This document shows positions 40,942-51,871 of a DNA stretch of 64,000 nt, in pieces. The first letter of the stretch is position 1; each line of letters opens with the position of its first letter. Source of the DNA: Natronolimnobius sp. AArcel1. Lineage in GTDB: Archaea > Halobacteriota > Halobacteria > Halobacteriales > Natrialbaceae. The stretch spans positions 186,001-250,000 of the forward strand of contig NZ_JAAKXY010000002.1 in assembly GCF_011043775.1 (NCBI RefSeq), written 5' to 3'. The notes beneath the pieces are model-generated. The model worked only from the letters and a program-made list of their open reading frames with translations. It did not search any database and was not told where the DNA came from. Position numbers and translations under genes: made by a program.

Positions 40942-41445
40942 TCAGATCAATTGCACGTCGTCGACGCCGAAATGGCGCTTTGCGAGCCGTCGTGCGGCCT
41001 CGATCGTCCGGCCGTTTGAACCGATCGCAACACCGCGGTCTTCATCTGCGACTTCGACGTAGGCGACGGTATCGTCGTTTTCGCTGATTGTGACGTTGTA
41101 GACAGCCGCGGGCGCGAGCGTGTTTGCGACGAACGTCTCCGGGTCGGCAGCGTCCTCGACAAGCCGAACCGGCACGCCGACGCGATCCTCGAAGCGCGTG
41201 ACCGTCCGCCCACCTGGTCCGATTGCCTCGCCCATGTCGCCGCTCGAGACGACGACGATTAGTTGGTCGTCCGTTTCCGAGGCCGTCGTCATCGCGTTCT
41301 GCTCGGCCTCAGGTTCAGTATCGTCGGTGTCTGTATCGGTCTCGGTGACCGTTGACTGGACGATACAGTCGGTGCCGGAGACGCCGGTGGCGTCTTCGAA
41401 CGCGGCGAGATACTGTCGGGCCTCGTCGTCGAGGGTAACACCCAT
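40942..41445 (-). CDS. nusA: NusA-like transcription factor (KH domains)
   Basis: This 167-residue archaeal NusA-like protein binds RNA during transcription. It contains two KH-type motifs, GEAIGPGGRTVTRFEDRVG and GVAIGSNGRTIEAARRLAK, with their GxxG loops. An acidic insertion (~residues 30-58, TETDTDTDDTEPEAEQN) lies in the N-terminal part and is typical of haloarchaeal adaptation. It lacks the bacterial N-terminal and S1 domains. It follows rpoA2 after 3 bp. Confidence 0.92.
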   Translation of the reverse strand: MGVTLDDEARQYLAAFEDATGVSGTDCIVQSTVTETDTDTDDTEPEAEQNAMTTASETDDQLIVVVSSGDMGEAIGPGGRTVTRFEDRVGVPVRLVEDAADPETFVANTLAPAAVYNVTISENDDTVAYVEVADEDRGVAIGSNGRTIEAARRLAKRHFGVDDVQLI

Positions 41446-41448
41446 CGA

Positions 41449-42645
41449 TTAGTCGGCCTGACTGCCGCCACGTGTCGTCGAGCCCATCCGGAGGTCGACG
41501 TCACCGGTTCCAAGCTTGATTGGCTTACCGACGATGACGTTCTCGGTGACGCCCTGCAGGCTGTCGATTTCACCGTGAATCGCGGCATTGAGCAGGTGGT
41601 TGACCGTCACCTCGAACGCTGCACGAGCGAGCACGGAATCTTTCGAACCCGAGATGCCGTGGCGACCAATCGACTCGATCTCGCCGCGGTTGCTCATCAT
41701 ATCTGCGACGAGCATCAGGTGCCGAACGTTCACGTCGTCGAGACCCTGCTCGGCGAGCGTGTTGTTCGTCTCCTCGATGATGGCTTCACGGGCAGCCTCG
41801 ATACCGAGATTACGGTGGATTTCGTGGATGTTGTTACACGTCGTCCGGGAGGCATCAACGCCTTCGATCTCGAGGGCATCGCCGAAGGCCGATCCCTCGG
41901 TGTAGAGGACGAACTCTTCGCTTCCGTCGTCCATCTCTTCGCGGCGAATAACGACACGGGAAACCTCCTCGATACCCTTGAAGGTGATGTCACGCAGTTC
42001 TTCGACGAGTTGGAGCAGGTCGCGGTAGGACGGCTCCTCGGGGCCGAACTGAATTTCGGTGCCGTTTTGGACCGTACTGACCGCGAGATTGTCCTCGATG
42101 ATCTCGGCGACTTCCTCGGGCGTGATCATGCGCTCCTCGAGTGTGTCGCGGTTGAGCGAGATCTGGACGCGCATATCGGCGACGTTCGTCGAGACATCAC
42201 CGAGTGCAAGGATTTTCGTCGCCTCGATGTTCCAGACGACCTCGTGGGCCTTCTCGCGCTCGGTGGCGTACTCGTCCTCGAGATGGACGGTCATCATCGG
42301 CGTATCAGGCGTCTTTCGGGCATCGACCAGCTCAATGAGTCGGGGCAGCCCTTGAGTCACGTCGATCTCTGCGACACCCGCGTAGTGGAACGTGTTCATT
42401 GTCAGCTGCGTTCCGGGCTCACCGATCGATTGGGCCGAGACGGTCCCGACGGGGTCGAGCGGGTCGACACGGGTGTCGAGATAGCGAAGTTCGACGGCCT
42501 TTGCGAGGTCGTCTGCGTCTTCGACGGTTGCCCCATCACGGCTCTCGAGTTCCGCGTAGACGTTGTCTTTGAGTCGTCGTGGCAGGTCGGTGTCCTCGAC
42601 GACGGCGATCATATCATCGCTCACGGCGTACTCGACGTTAGTCAT
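41449..42645 (-). CDS. rpoA2: DNA-directed RNA polymerase subunit A''
   Basis: This 398-residue subunit is the C-terminal third of the largest RNA polymerase subunit, split from A' in archaea. It contains the trigger-loop/bridge-side region [32 protein letters not shown] and the jaw and clamp parts ending [12 protein letters not shown]. It starts 8 bp inside the end of rpoA1, so translation is coupled. It is complete and normal in size for haloarchaea. Confidence 0.98.
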   Translation of the reverse strand: MTNVEYAVSDDMIAVVEDTDLPRRLKDNVYAELESRDGATVEDADDLAKAVELRYLDTRVDPLDPVGTVSAQSIGEPGTQLTMNTFHYAGVAEIDVTQGLPRLIELVDARKTPDTPMMTVHLEDEYATEREKAHEVVWNIEATKILALGDVSTNVADMRVQISLNRDTLEERMITPEEVAEIIEDNLAVSTVQNGTEIQFGPEEPSYRDLLQLVEELRDITFKGIEEVSRVVIRREEMDDGSEEFVLYTEGSAFGDALEIEGVDASRTTCNNIHEIHRNLGIEAAREAIIEETNNTLAEQGLDDVNVRHLMLVADMMSNRGEIESIGRHGISGSKDSVLARAAFEVTVNHLLNAAIHGEIDSLQGVTENVIVGKPIKLGTGDVDLRMGSTTRGGSQAD

Positions 42646-45568
42646 CGGAGGTCACCTCCGGGCTGTCGACAGTCAGACGATCATCGGCGTGCTCGGAGAG
42701 GTTCGTCGTTCGGTCTTTCCGTCCGAGGAACTCCTCGCGGTCGCGCTCGGAGTCGAACTCCTCGTCGAGGACGCGGTCTGCAATGTTTGCGACGTCGATG
42801 GTGTTCTCATCACCCGAGGAGACTTTGACTGGCGAGGTGCCGTCCTCACCGAACTCGAACTGGACGATGGTGTCCGAAGTGTCTCGGACCGTCCCGTCGT
42901 ACTGCGTCTCGAGTTCCGAGAGTGCGTTAATGAGCCGGCGCTGCAGGTAGCCCGACTTCGAGGTACGGACTGCCGTATCGACAAGTCCCTCGCGGCCACC
43001 CATCGCGTGGAAGAAGAATTCCCGCGGAGTCAGACCGCTCGTATAGGAGTTCTCGACGAAGCCGTGTGCCTCTGCCGACAGGTCGTTCTCCTGATAGTGG
43101 CTAAGCGTTCGGTTCTCGTAGCCGCGGTTGATCCGTTCGCCTCGAACTGCCTGCTGGCCAACACAGCCAGCCATCTGGGTCAGATTCAGCATCGACCCAC
43201 GCGCACCCGAGGAGGCCATGACGACGGCCGGGTTGTCCTCGGTAAAGTGCTCGTCTGCAATGTTACCCGCATTGTCACGCGCACGCGAGAGCGTCTGCAT
43301 GATCTTCATTTCGAGCGTTTCGTCGATCGTTCGGCCTGGCAGGGACTCGAGGTCGCCTGCGTCGTAGGCCTCGATCAGCTCTTCGACGCGGTCGTTTGCG
43401 TCTTCGATGGTTTCGTCGATGCGCTGGCTGGCTTCCTCCGGAATCGTTTCGTCGTCGATCCCGATCGAGAACCCGAAGTGCATGATCGCACGCATCGCAA
43501 GCGTCGAAATCTCGTTGATGAAGATCCGCGAGCGGGTGTTGCCGTAAACCTTCGTGATCGTGTCGACGATTTCCCCGCCGAACTCGCCGACTTCGTCCTC
43601 GGCGATGGTCCCCTCGATGAGCTGGCCATCTTCAATGATGACGTCGTCGCCGACCGTACCCGTGAACTCGAGGTCGAGGTCGTCGGGCAGCAGTTCGGAG
43701 AAGACGTCGCGGCCGGTCCAGAACGGTTCGTCTTCGTCGTCGATACCGCTCGGTTCCGGCAACTCGTCGATCCGGGTGGCACGCAGGAGGTCGAGTGCCT
43801 GCGTCTCGTTGAATCGTGGGTTGTCGTGGGTCAGCAGATACGTCCCGCTGATGTGGTCCTGAATTGCGCCGATGATGTTCTCACCGAAGCGTGGCGAGAG
43901 AATCTGCTCCTGGACGCGCATGAGGACGCGAGCCTCGGCACGGGCCTCCTCGTTCTGGAGGGCGTGCATGTTCATCTCGTCGCCGTCGAAGTCGGCGTTG
44001 TACGGCGGACAGACAACCGTGTTCAGACGGAACGTCTTGTACGGCATGACCACGACCTCGTGGGCCATGATCGACATCCGGTGCAGCGACGGCTGGCGGT
44101 TGAAGATGATGATGTCGCCGTCGATGAGATGGCGGTTGACTTCCCAGCCGGGCTGGACTTTCTCTGCGAGTGCTTCGCAGTTCTTCTCGGTTACTTTCAG
44201 GCGACGACCGTCTGGCCGGCGGACGTAGTTCGCGCCAGGGTGGCCCTCGGGGCCGTTCGAGACGAACCGCTGGGCATCCTCGAGATTGCGCTCGGTGACG
44301 TTCATCGTCTGGGTCATCTCCTTTGCGACGCGGTCCGGGACGCCGACCTCGTTCAGCGAGAGGGTTGGGTCCGGCGAGATGACGGTACGTGCGGAGAAGT
44401 TGACACGCTTTCCGGACAGCGAGCCACGGAAGCGGCCTTCCTTCCCTTTAAGACGCTGGGAGAGCGTCTTGAGTGGGCGGCCGGAACGGTGTCGCGCTGG
44501 CGGCGTACCCGAAATCTCGTTGTCCATGAAGGTGGTGACGTGGTACTGCAGCAGTTCCCAAAGGTCCTCGATGATCAGCTGTGGCGCACCGGCCTCACGG
44601 TTCTCCATGAACCGCTGGTTGATCCGGATAATGTCGACCAGTTTGTGCGTGAGGTCGTCCTCGGAGCGCTGGCCGTTGTCGAGCGTAATCGATGGCCGTG
44701 CGGTAACCGGCGGCACCGGCAGGACAGTGAGGATCATCCATTCGGGCCGGGAGCGGTCCGAATCGATGCCGAGCACTTCGATATCCTCGTCCGGGATGTT
44801 CTCGAACCAGTCCCGGATATCGGAGGGCATCAGCTTGTTCGTGTCCTCCTCGGTCAGGTCGATATCGAGCGCCTTCTCGATGGCCTTGCGCTGACTCTCA
44901 CGCGGGCGGAACGAGCCCGAGAGAATCTCGTTGACGCGAGTGAGTTCGATCTCGGTTTCTTCGGCGAGTTCATCCGGCGTCGTCCGCTCGATGCCTTCTT
45001 CCTCGTCACCCTGCATCGCACCGGCGATGCGCTGGGAGAACTCGCTCGTCAGGACCTGCTGGACCTCGTAGTAGGTCGTTGGCTTCTCGTGGTCGATGTC
45101 GTACTGAACTTCGCCACAGTGTGGACACCGATCCTTCTTTCGGGCCTGTCGAATCGCCGCTTTCGTGACGTCGTTCAGGTCACGACCGAGTTTACGCGAT
45201 TCCGTGATATCGTCGCGGAACTCCTCGCGTTCGTCCTCCGTCAGTAGGAGACTCGAGCACTCTCGACAGGTGCCCCGAAGCAGTCGGCGGATGAGCTTCG
45301 TAAAGCCGACGTGGATGACCGGCGCAGCCAGTTCGATGTGGCCGAAGTGACCGTTACACGACCCGGAGTGTTGCCCGCAGGTCTTACACTCGAGGCCGGG
45401 GTCGATGACGCCGAGACGAGGGTCCATCAGCCCCATGTCGATGGGGAAGCCGTCGTCGTCGTAGGTGTCGGCGGTGATGATCTTCGTCGCGCTCATCTCC
45501 CGATACTCTTCGGGCTCCATCAGCCCGAAGTTGATCGATCCGATTTCTTTTGGTGTACTGTTTTGCAT
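42638..45568 (-). CDS. rpoA1: DNA-directed RNA polymerase subunit A'
   Basis: This 976-residue subunit carries the catalytic Mg-binding loop [13 protein letters not shown]. The clamp zinc site is in [24 protein letters not shown], and another Cys pair is in [29 protein letters not shown] and [23 protein letters not shown] are further hallmarks. An acidic insertion typical of haloarchaea lies before the bridge region. It lies in the rpoH-B2-B1-A1-A2 operon, 7 bp after rpoB1. Confidence 0.99.
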   Translation of the reverse strand: MQNSTPKEIGSINFGLMEPEEYREMSATKIITADTYDDDGFPIDMGLMDPRLGVIDPGLECKTCGQHSGSCNGHFGHIELAAPVIHVGFTKLIRRLLRGTCRECSSLLLTEDEREEFRDDITESRKLGRDLNDVTKAAIRQARKKDRCPHCGEVQYDIDHEKPTTYYEVQQVLTSEFSQRIAGAMQGDEEEGIERTTPDELAEETEIELTRVNEILSGSFRPRESQRKAIEKALDIDLTEEDTNKLMPSDIRDWFENIPDEDIEVLGIDSDRSRPEWMILTVLPVPPVTARPSITLDNGQRSEDDLTHKLVDIIRINQRFMENREAGAPQLIIEDLWELLQYHVTTFMDNEISGTPPARHRSGRPLKTLSQRLKGKEGRFRGSLSGKRVNFSARTVISPDPTLSLNEVGVPDRVAKEMTQTMNVTERNLEDAQRFVSNGPEGHPGANYVRRPDGRRLKVTEKNCEALAEKVQPGWEVNRHLIDGDIIIFNRQPSLHRMSIMAHEVVVMPYKTFRLNTVVCPPYNADFDGDEMNMHALQNEEARAEARVLMRVQEQILSPRFGENIIGAIQDHISGTYLLTHDNPRFNETQALDLLRATRIDELPEPSGIDDEDEPFWTGRDVFSELLPDDLDLEFTGTVGDDVIIEDGQLIEGTIAEDEVGEFGGEIVDTITKVYGNTRSRIFINEISTLAMRAIMHFGFSIGIDDETIPEEASQRIDETIEDANDRVEELIEAYDAGDLESLPGRTIDETLEMKIMQTLSRARDNAGNIADEHFTEDNPAVVMASSGARGSMLNLTQMAGCVGQQAVRGERINRGYENRTLSHYQENDLSAEAHGFVENSYTSGLTPREFFFHAMGGREGLVDTAVRTSKSGYLQRRLINALSELETQYDGTVRDTSDTIVQFEFGEDGTSPVKVSSGDENTIDVANIADRVLDEEFDSERDREEFLGRKDRTTNLSEHADDRLTVDSPEVTSDD

Positions 45569-45575
45569 GTGCGGT

Positions 45576-47405
45576 TTAGACAGCGTCTTCGAGTTCCAGT
45601 CGCGGCGCGATACCCAGAGCCTTCATCTCATCTAACAGGAGCTTGAACGCGTAGCTCATCTCGATTTCGTGGATGTCCGTCTCCTCGTCACAGTTCGGAC
45701 AGTAGACGCGACGTTGTTCGACGTTCTCGACTGCGCTCATCCCACACTGTGCACAGATGTGGATGTACTCGCGGTCGGACTCATCGAGCAGTCGCTCTTT
45801 CAGCGTCATGGCCGCACCGTGACCGATGAACACGTCCCGTTCCATCTCACCGATACGCAGCCCACCCTCACGGGCACGTCCTTCCGTCGGCTGGCGGGTC
45901 AGCACCTGCACCGGCCCGCGCGAACGGGCGTGCAGTTTGTTCGAGACCATGTGGTACAGCTTCTGGTAGAAAATGACGCCGACGAAAATTTCGGCCTCAA
46001 TTTTCTCACCAGTCACACCGGAGTACATCGTCTCCTTGCCCGCAGAGTTGAACCCGTTGTCCTCGAGTCCGTCGCGGAGTTCGTCTTCGTCCTCGCCGAG
46101 GAACGGTGTGCCATCAACACGGCGGCCTTCCATTGCCCCGAGTTTCCCGCCGATCATCTCGAGGATGTGGCCGACGGTCATCCGGGATGGCAGTGCGTGT
46201 GGGTTCAAGACGAGGTCGGGCACGACGCCCTCCTCAGTGAACGGCATGTCCTCCTGTGGTGCGAGGTGGCCCACGACACCCTTCTGGCCGTGTCGGGATG
46301 CGAACTTGTCCCCGAGTTCGGGGATTCGCTCGTCACGCACGGAGACCTTTGAGAGCTTCGAGCCGTCCTCGCCCTCCATCAGCGTGACGGTGTCGACGAC
46401 GCCCGATTCGCCCGAGCGCATGGTCACGGAGGTCTCGCGTCGTTTCTGTGGCGAGAGTCCACCCATGTCGTCGGGTTCCTCGAGGAATCGTGGCGGACTC
46501 GTCTTCCCGAGCAGCACGGAGTTTTCGTCGACGCGCGTCTCGGGGTTGACGAGACCATCCTCGTCTAAGTGATTATAGGCTTCCTCACCGCGAGCGCCAC
46601 GGACGTCCTGGGACGGAATCTCGAAGCGATCTTCCTGTCCACCGGGGTAGCGTCGTTCCTCGCCCTCGTAGGTCCGGAAGAAATGCGAGCGAGCGAGTGC
46701 ACGCTCGACGCTGGCTTTGTTCATGACCAGCGCGTCCTCGATGTTGAACCCTTCGTAGCTCATGACGGCGACGACGAAGTTCTGTGCCGCCGGACGGTCG
46801 TCGAAGCCGATCTGTTCGGTCGTCTGGGTCTTGACCATCGACAGCTGCGGGTAGTGCAGCAGGTGCTGGCGCGTATCCGGCCGGATACGGTAGTTTGCAC
46901 TCGGGAGACCCAGCGACTGCTTGACCATCCCTGCCCCCATGGTAATACGCGGACTGGCGTTGTGCTCTGGGTACGGAATCATCCCCGCACCGATCCCGAA
47001 GATCAGTTGTGGGTCGATCTCGAGGTGGGTGTGGTCGTCGTTGAGATCGTCCTCGTCGACGGCGACGTAGATGTCCTCTTCTTCCTCGGCGTCGATGAAC
47101 TCGATGTAGCCGTGGTCGACTAAGTCCTCGAACTCGAGGTCGCCGTCTTTGAGCGCCTGAATCTCCTCGTCGGTGATTCGTGGCTCGCCGTTTTCGACGA
47201 CGAGCAGTGGGCGACGTGCGCGGCCAGCGTCGGCGTTGATGATGACTTCTCGCGTCCGGTCACGGACTGAGACGTTGACCATATCAGAGACGTCTCCGAT
47301 ACGTCGGGATTCGCGGATCTGTTCAGCTAGCTCGTGTGGATCGGGGTGTGTTCCCACCAGCGACCCGTTCACGTAGACTTTGGCTTCGCGTTGTTGGCTG
47401 CTCAT
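45576..47405 (-). CDS. rpoB1: DNA-directed RNA polymerase subunit B'
   Basis: This 609-residue subunit is the C-terminal half of the second-largest subunit. Landmarks are [34 protein letters not shown] (fork/wall region), [22 protein letters not shown] and the C-terminal zinc motif [22 protein letters not shown]. The downstream clamp part ends [18 protein letters not shown]. It follows rpoB2 after 3 bp. The split between B'' and B' is at the usual archaeal position. Confidence 0.99.
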   Translation of the reverse strand: MSSQQREAKVYVNGSLVGTHPDPHELAEQIRESRRIGDVSDMVNVSVRDRTREVIINADAGRARRPLLVVENGEPRITDEEIQALKDGDLEFEDLVDHGYIEFIDAEEEEDIYVAVDEDDLNDDHTHLEIDPQLIFGIGAGMIPYPEHNASPRITMGAGMVKQSLGLPSANYRIRPDTRQHLLHYPQLSMVKTQTTEQIGFDDRPAAQNFVVAVMSYEGFNIEDALVMNKASVERALARSHFFRTYEGEERRYPGGQEDRFEIPSQDVRGARGEEAYNHLDEDGLVNPETRVDENSVLLGKTSPPRFLEEPDDMGGLSPQKRRETSVTMRSGESGVVDTVTLMEGEDGSKLSKVSVRDERIPELGDKFASRHGQKGVVGHLAPQEDMPFTEEGVVPDLVLNPHALPSRMTVGHILEMIGGKLGAMEGRRVDGTPFLGEDEDELRDGLEDNGFNSAGKETMYSGVTGEKIEAEIFVGVIFYQKLYHMVSNKLHARSRGPVQVLTRQPTEGRAREGGLRIGEMERDVFIGHGAAMTLKERLLDESDREYIHICAQCGMSAVENVEQRRVYCPNCDEETDIHEIEMSYAFKLLLDEMKALGIAPRLELEDAV

Positions 47406-47408
47406 GAG

Positions 47409-48986
47409 TTAGTCGTCTGCTGTCGTGGATCGTTCGATGCTGTCGATACCCGGAATGCCCTCGACCCCCATCGAGGCAAGTTCCCGTTTGAGTCCCTGCT
47501 CGTCCTCGATATTCTGGGAGAGTTCCATCGCCTGGGCGAAGTTCTTCACCAGCCCACAGTTTGGCCCCTCGGGTGTCTCGGAGGGACAGATACGACCCCA
47601 CTGGGTCGCGTGCAGGTCCCGTGCCTCGAAGTGTGGCTGCGAGCGCGACAGTGGGCTACGCAGGCGGCGCAGGTGCGAGAGAACTCCCATGAAGTCCGTC
47701 CGGTCGACCAGCTGGCTCACACCGGAGCGGCCACCGACCCAGTTCCCCGTCGCAATCGGATGCTCGAGACGTTCGGTCAGCACGTCAGACCGAACCACGG
47801 TCGACACCGAGAGATTCCGATTTCGCATGTTTGCACGCTCGAGCTGGTACTTCACGTCCCGTGCGAGCTTGTTGAGTGCAGTTCGGAACAGGTCTTTCAT
47901 CAGGTCGCCGCTGACCTTGAGGCGCTTGTTGGCGTAGTGGTCCTTGTCGTCGGAGTCGCGTCGACCGAGTGCGAGTTCGAAACAGGCTTCGGCCATCCGG
48001 CAGAGGTAGTGGGCCTTGTTGATGCGGACGTCCTCTTCCTCGACACCTTCCTCGTGAAGGTGTGGAAGGAGGTAGCGGTCGATGACGTAGTTCGCGCGCT
48101 TGAGCTGGTAGTTTTTGCCCTGGCCGGAGGCGACGCGTTTCCCGAGTGCCTCGATGGCTTCTTCCTCGGATTGGACCTCGGCTTCCTCCAGATTCTCGAG
48201 CATGTACTTGACGACCTCGGGGTCGTTCGAGACCTTGTGGACGATTTCCTCGTCGGACTCGAGGCCGAGTGCGCGTACGAGCGTGACGAAGTTGATCGAG
48301 CCCGATACGGATGGGAACGAGACCTCGAGCAGGCCGTCACGGGTGCGTTCACAGAGCACGAGTGCGCGGTAGCCACGGCGCTGGGAGAAGGTCTTTGCGA
48401 CCTGAATCTCGTCGCCGTATTTGGTGTCGTACTCGGCGAGGATCTTGTTCGGTGCGAGGTCCTCGCTGGTCATCAGCACGCGCTCGGAGCCGTTGACAAT
48501 GAAGTAGCCGCCGGGGTCAGCAGGGTCTTCTCCGATTTCGATGAGTTCCTCGTCGGAGAAGCCGGCGATATTACACTTATCGGAGCCGACCATGATCGGC
48601 ATGCGGCCGATTTTGGTTTCGGTGGAGTCGACGACGCGTTCGTCGCCTTCCTCGCCTTTGACAATGGACATCTCCATGAAGACGGGCGCGGAGTAGGTGA
48701 TGTTTCGCAGGCGAGCCTCCTGTGGGTACAGCAGTTCTTCGGACCCGTCTGCTTCGCGAACACGGGGCGTGACGACGCGGACGTCCCCAAGTTCGACGTG
48801 GACCGGCTCCTCGCCTTCTTTGTCCCCGATGTCCGTATCGATCGTCTCCTTTTCGTCGACGACCTGTTGCATCCCCCGGTTCAGGAAGGCGTTAAAGGAG
48901 CGGTAATGATGTTCTGCAAGCCGTTCCCGTGAGAAGTATTCGCGTGAAATTTCGCGGCGTTTGTCGCGGTTAAGTTCCATCGCCAT
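47409..48986 (-). CDS. rpoB2: DNA-directed RNA polymerase subunit B''
   Basis: This 525-residue subunit is the N-terminal half of the second-largest subunit (protrusion, lobe, fork). It ends with RLRSPLSRSQPHFEARDL followed by HATQWGRICPSETPEGPNCG, the fork/link segment near the active site. It directly abuts the rpoH stop codon. The N-terminus MAMELNRDKRREISREYF is typical of haloarchaeal B''. Confidence 0.99.
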   Translation of the reverse strand: MAMELNRDKRREISREYFSRERLAEHHYRSFNAFLNRGMQQVVDEKETIDTDIGDKEGEEPVHVELGDVRVVTPRVREADGSEELLYPQEARLRNITYSAPVFMEMSIVKGEEGDERVVDSTETKIGRMPIMVGSDKCNIAGFSDEELIEIGEDPADPGGYFIVNGSERVLMTSEDLAPNKILAEYDTKYGDEIQVAKTFSQRRGYRALVLCERTRDGLLEVSFPSVSGSINFVTLVRALGLESDEEIVHKVSNDPEVVKYMLENLEEAEVQSEEEAIEALGKRVASGQGKNYQLKRANYVIDRYLLPHLHEEGVEEEDVRINKAHYLCRMAEACFELALGRRDSDDKDHYANKRLKVSGDLMKDLFRTALNKLARDVKYQLERANMRNRNLSVSTVVRSDVLTERLEHPIATGNWVGGRSGVSQLVDRTDFMGVLSHLRRLRSPLSRSQPHFEARDLHATQWGRICPSETPEGPNCGLVKNFAQAMELSQNIEDEQGLKRELASMGVEGIPGIDSIERSTTADD

Positions 48987-49214
48987 TTATTCCACCACAA
49001 GTCGATATACGACTGCCTGGTCAGTTGTTCGTGAATTTCGGACGATTTTGATAACATCTCCAACCCCTGCATCATCGGGAAGCGCGGGGTCGTTGCGCTT
49101 GATTTTTGGTAAGTCTGTGCGATCGATGTCGTACTCGGAGAGAACCTCCTCGAGTGTGTCCTCATCGAGGATGGAGTGCTCCGGCACGAGTTCATGTTGG
49201 CTTACGTCTACCAT
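48987..49214 (-). CDS. rpoH: DNA-directed RNA polymerase subunit H
   Basis: This 75-residue subunit is homologous to the C-terminal domain of eukaryotic RPB5. Diagnostic segments are [19 protein letters not shown] and [25 protein letters not shown], ending VVYRLVVE. It is the first gene of the RNA polymerase operon and its stop abuts the rpoB2 start. Confidence 0.98.
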   Translation of the reverse strand: MVDVSQHELVPEHSILDEDTLEEVLSEYDIDRTDLPKIKRNDPALPDDAGVGDVIKIVRNSRTTDQAVVYRLVVE

Positions 49215-49296
49215 GTATTGGGTGAGTGGTGTGCGTGTGGGCTATTCGGAAAGAAGCGGCTGTCTCGAGATACTACAGATAGGTAGCGGCGGGAGG

Positions 49297-49304
49297 CATT
49301 TAAC
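49297..49304 (-). promoter_or_regulatory. TATA-like box of the RNA polymerase operon
   Basis: The minus strand reads GTTAAATG here, about 83-90 nt upstream of the rpoH ATG. If it is the promoter, the operon has a leader of about 58 nt, unlike most genes in this window. No gene is visible in 49215-49461. Confidence 0.35.
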
Positions 49305-49461
49305 GGTTACTAACTTGAATGAGAAGCGTCGCTACCGGGCCGCAAGGCGAACCTCACCGGAGTGGCCGATCACATCTGGGAGTAACTCAGTATCAGTTAA
49401 ATCCCTTGTGGGTCGTGTGACTATATGACATGGGTACGGGCGAAACGCGACTGCACATCGT

Positions 49462-50916
49462 CTAGAGATAGCCAAAGAGCGTCCCTATGAGTACCACCAG
49501 CCACATTGCCACGCCGACGAGGAGGAGACTATTGAACCGAGAGTCGCGTGTCCCACGCTGTGTCGCCCCAGCCGCGATCAGCCCGAGTGCAACCACGACG
49601 AGCATGCGTTGGACAACCACGTCGATGGGCAAGACATCGACACCGACGAGTGTGTAATCGAGCCAGATCGCCCCCGCAAGCGAGAGCGATGCAGCCATCG
49701 CCGCGTCAAGTCGACGCTCGAGGCCGTTTGCAATGATGTACGTCGCGACGGGAATGCCGACAGCGATGAACGGATAGAACATGCCGGCGATCATGTGTAC
49801 TGTGAATGCGCTGACGGTTCGATCGACCGCAATCCCCCCGATTCGGACGCCAAGGATGATAGTCACGATCGTCGCCCCAAGTATGAGATGGCGCGCATCG
49901 AGACGGTCGGATGCAGCCTGAATCCGCTCACGGTCCGCTGCAGTGAGTTCAACGCCGAGGGCAGAACCTGCCCGCTCGAGCAGGCCCTCATCGTCACGTT
50001 CGCGAACCCGTCCGGCGGCAAGGCCGAGCGCCAGCGGGACCGCCGCCATTGCGGTGAGTTCGACCTTCGTTGCCCAGCCGTTGGCATCTGATGGTCCCTC
50101 GTTACCGAGGTAGAACCGCTGGACATCCTCCTGTATATCAACGCTCGGGATCGCCATCAGGTCCCGCTCGAGGCGGGTCTGCGCTTCTTCGACGCCGTCA
50201 ACGCGATGGCGCAGCGTGAACCAATCGAAGTGCTCCGAGTGGGTCTGCATGACGATCCACTGATCGTCCGGGTTCGGGCTCTCGTAGGCCCGGATGTGGT
50301 AGCGATAGCCGTAGTACTCGCCATCCTCGAGTTGCATCGTTTCGGTCGTCCAGTAACTCTCCTCGTCCGGGCCGGGGTCGAGATAGGCGTATCGCGTTGC
50401 CCCATCAGCCTGTGACCAAGGGATGTCGGTCGGCGAGATCGGTTGGACCGCATCTGCCAGCGTATCGGCTGTGGTGTTTTCCGTGTCCTCGTGGTCGTCC
50501 TCGCTCGTTTCCCCGGTCGCGTCGCCGTTTTCAGTTTCGTGGTCGTCGTCAGTCGTCGCCGCAGTCTCGTTATCAGTCACACCGACGAGATCGGTCGCCT
50601 CGAAGTGGTCGTGGTCGGCTTCCTCCCAGTCGCCGTCACCGTGGGCGGCGAGCAAATCAACGACTTCTGTGGCATCACCGCGAACAACCACGTTGAGCGG
50701 ACTTCGCTTTTCGTGGGCCTCTTGGGCGTTAAGGTACGGCCAGAACTGACTCTCACTATCCGCGACAGCGATAAGTTCCGGCTCTTGCTGGCCTGCTTCG
50801 GTTTCGGTTTCTGGTGCGATCTCGTCGGTAGACGGCGAAAACAACAGCGATGGCCCGCCGACAAACAGAAACGCGACAGCCAGCAAGGCAATTCCAATAA
50901 CGAGCGAGCGACGCAT
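49462..50916 (-). CDS. Membrane protein with LssY_C-like domain
   Basis: This 484-residue protein has an N-terminal signal/anchor helix (SLVIGIALLAVAFLFVGG). An extracytoplasmic domain (~60-270) follows, with LNVVVRGDATEVVDLLAAHGDGDW and DDQWIVMQTHSEHFDWFTLRHRVDG, interrupted by an acidic insert. About five C-terminal helices complete it. The soluble part recalls the C-terminal domain of LssY-type proteins, of unknown activity. It is not adjacent to a PAP2 phosphatase, the usual fusion partner. Function is unknown. Confidence 0.65.
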   Translation of the reverse strand: MRRSLVIGIALLAVAFLFVGGPSLLFSPSTDEIAPETETEAGQQEPELIAVADSESQFWPYLNAQEAHEKRSPLNVVVRGDATEVVDLLAAHGDGDWEEADHDHFEATDLVGVTDNETAATTDDDHETENGDATGETSEDDHEDTENTTADTLADAVQPISPTDIPWSQADGATRYAYLDPGPDEESYWTTETMQLEDGEYYGYRYHIRAYESPNPDDQWIVMQTHSEHFDWFTLRHRVDGVEEAQTRLERDLMAIPSVDIQEDVQRFYLGNEGPSDANGWATKVELTAMAAVPLALGLAAGRVRERDDEGLLERAGSALGVELTAADRERIQAASDRLDARHLILGATIVTIILGVRIGGIAVDRTVSAFTVHMIAGMFYPFIAVGIPVATYIIANGLERRLDAAMAASLSLAGAIWLDYTLVGVDVLPIDVVVQRMLVVVALGLIAAGATQRGTRDSRFNSLLLVGVAMWLVVLIGTLFGYL

Positions 50917-50990
50917 TGACTCTGCATTGCAGACTGACCCACTATCAAAGTACCTGCTCGAGTCCCGAACACCGAGTTACAACCAACCGA

Positions 50991-51425
50991 TCAGGCGTCG
51001 GCGTCTGGCCCAACCGTCAACACGGGCACAGGCGCAGTGCGGACGACGCGCTGGGAGACGCTGCCGACGACGTTGTTCTCGTAGTCGTCGCCGCTCGTCC
51101 CCATCACGATCAGGTCGATATCGTTTGCCTCGGCGTACTCGACGATACACTCCGCCGGGTGGCCGGTATCGACTGCCGTTTCGACCGAGATGCCCTGCTC
51201 GCGCGCTCGTGTTGCCGCCTCGTCGGCCGCTGCCTGTGCGCTTTCCTCGAGATCGCCACGGACCTGCGCGACGCGCTCGTCGTCGAGCACGAGAAAGGCG
51301 CGGTCGTCGACGACCGACATGACGTGTACGTCTGCCTCGCGCGTCGTCGCGATATCGATTGCGTGGTCGGCTACCGTCCCCGCGTGATCGCTTCCGTCCG
51401 TGGGAAAGAGGATCGTCTCGTACAT
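50991..51425 (-). CDS. Universal stress protein (UspA family)
   Basis: This 144-residue UspA-type protein begins MYETILFPTDGSDHAGTVADHA. The nucleotide-binding loop is VMGTSGDDYENNVVGSVSQRVVR; the Gly/Ser spacing is kept, though the middle is more acidic than in the paralogue at 25.5 kb. The C-terminus is PVLTVGPDADA. It is probably ATP-binding. No co-transcribed partner is evident. Confidence 0.92.
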   Translation of the reverse strand: MYETILFPTDGSDHAGTVADHAIDIATTREADVHVMSVVDDRAFLVLDDERVAQVRGDLEESAQAAADEAATRAREQGISVETAVDTGHPAECIVEYAEANDIDLIVMGTSGDDYENNVVGSVSQRVVRTAPVPVLTVGPDADA

Positions 51426-51507
51426 CTAGTCGATCCTCGCTCGCTCGAGGGAAAATAGATTCGTTCTCGTTCTCTCCCGGTGGGAACACCGCCGAACCGA
51501 ACCGCGG

Positions 51508-51765
51508 TCACTCGGCGGCTTGCGGTTTCCAGTGCAACTCGAGTTGGATCGTCTCGTGATTGCCACGGAACATCGTGGATCGTTCGACCACGTCAATCGA
51601 GACGTCAACCGACTCCGGCGGGTGCAAGGAGACGGTCTTGTTCCCGACGTCGACGTTGAGCTGCTCGGTTCCTGTCTCGTCTTCGAACTCCGTTGCCAGA
51701 TGTCGCAGATACGCTGCGAGGTCGGCCCGTGACATGGTTTCGTCACTTGTCGTTCGTTCTGCCAT
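51508..51765 (-). CDS. amphi-Trp domain protein
   Basis: This 85-residue protein begins MAERTTSDETMSRADLAAYLRHLATEFE, the helical start of the amphi-Trp domain. Strands NKTVSLHPPESVDVSIDVV and HETIQLELHWKPQ follow and place the terminal Trp. These small haloarchaeal proteins have an amphipathic sheet and unknown function. Met 51765 is chosen because the extra nine residues to 51792 are not conserved-looking. Confidence 0.85.
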   Translation of the reverse strand: MAERTTSDETMSRADLAAYLRHLATEFEDETGTEQLNVDVGNKTVSLHPPESVDVSIDVVERSTMFRGNHETIQLELHWKPQAAE

Positions 51766-51871
51766 GGTCAGCACACACGGGGCTGCCCGCAAAAGTATGG
51801 ACCGCGAACAGGGCGAAAGAATTGATTACTGCGCAAACTCGAGACGGTGCGGATTGACTGTCTGGAGAGAC

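Noticed and set aside
42563-45247. 894-codon plus-strand frame opposite rpoA1
   Set aside because: It is an antisense by-product of high GC; rpoA1 is unambiguous.
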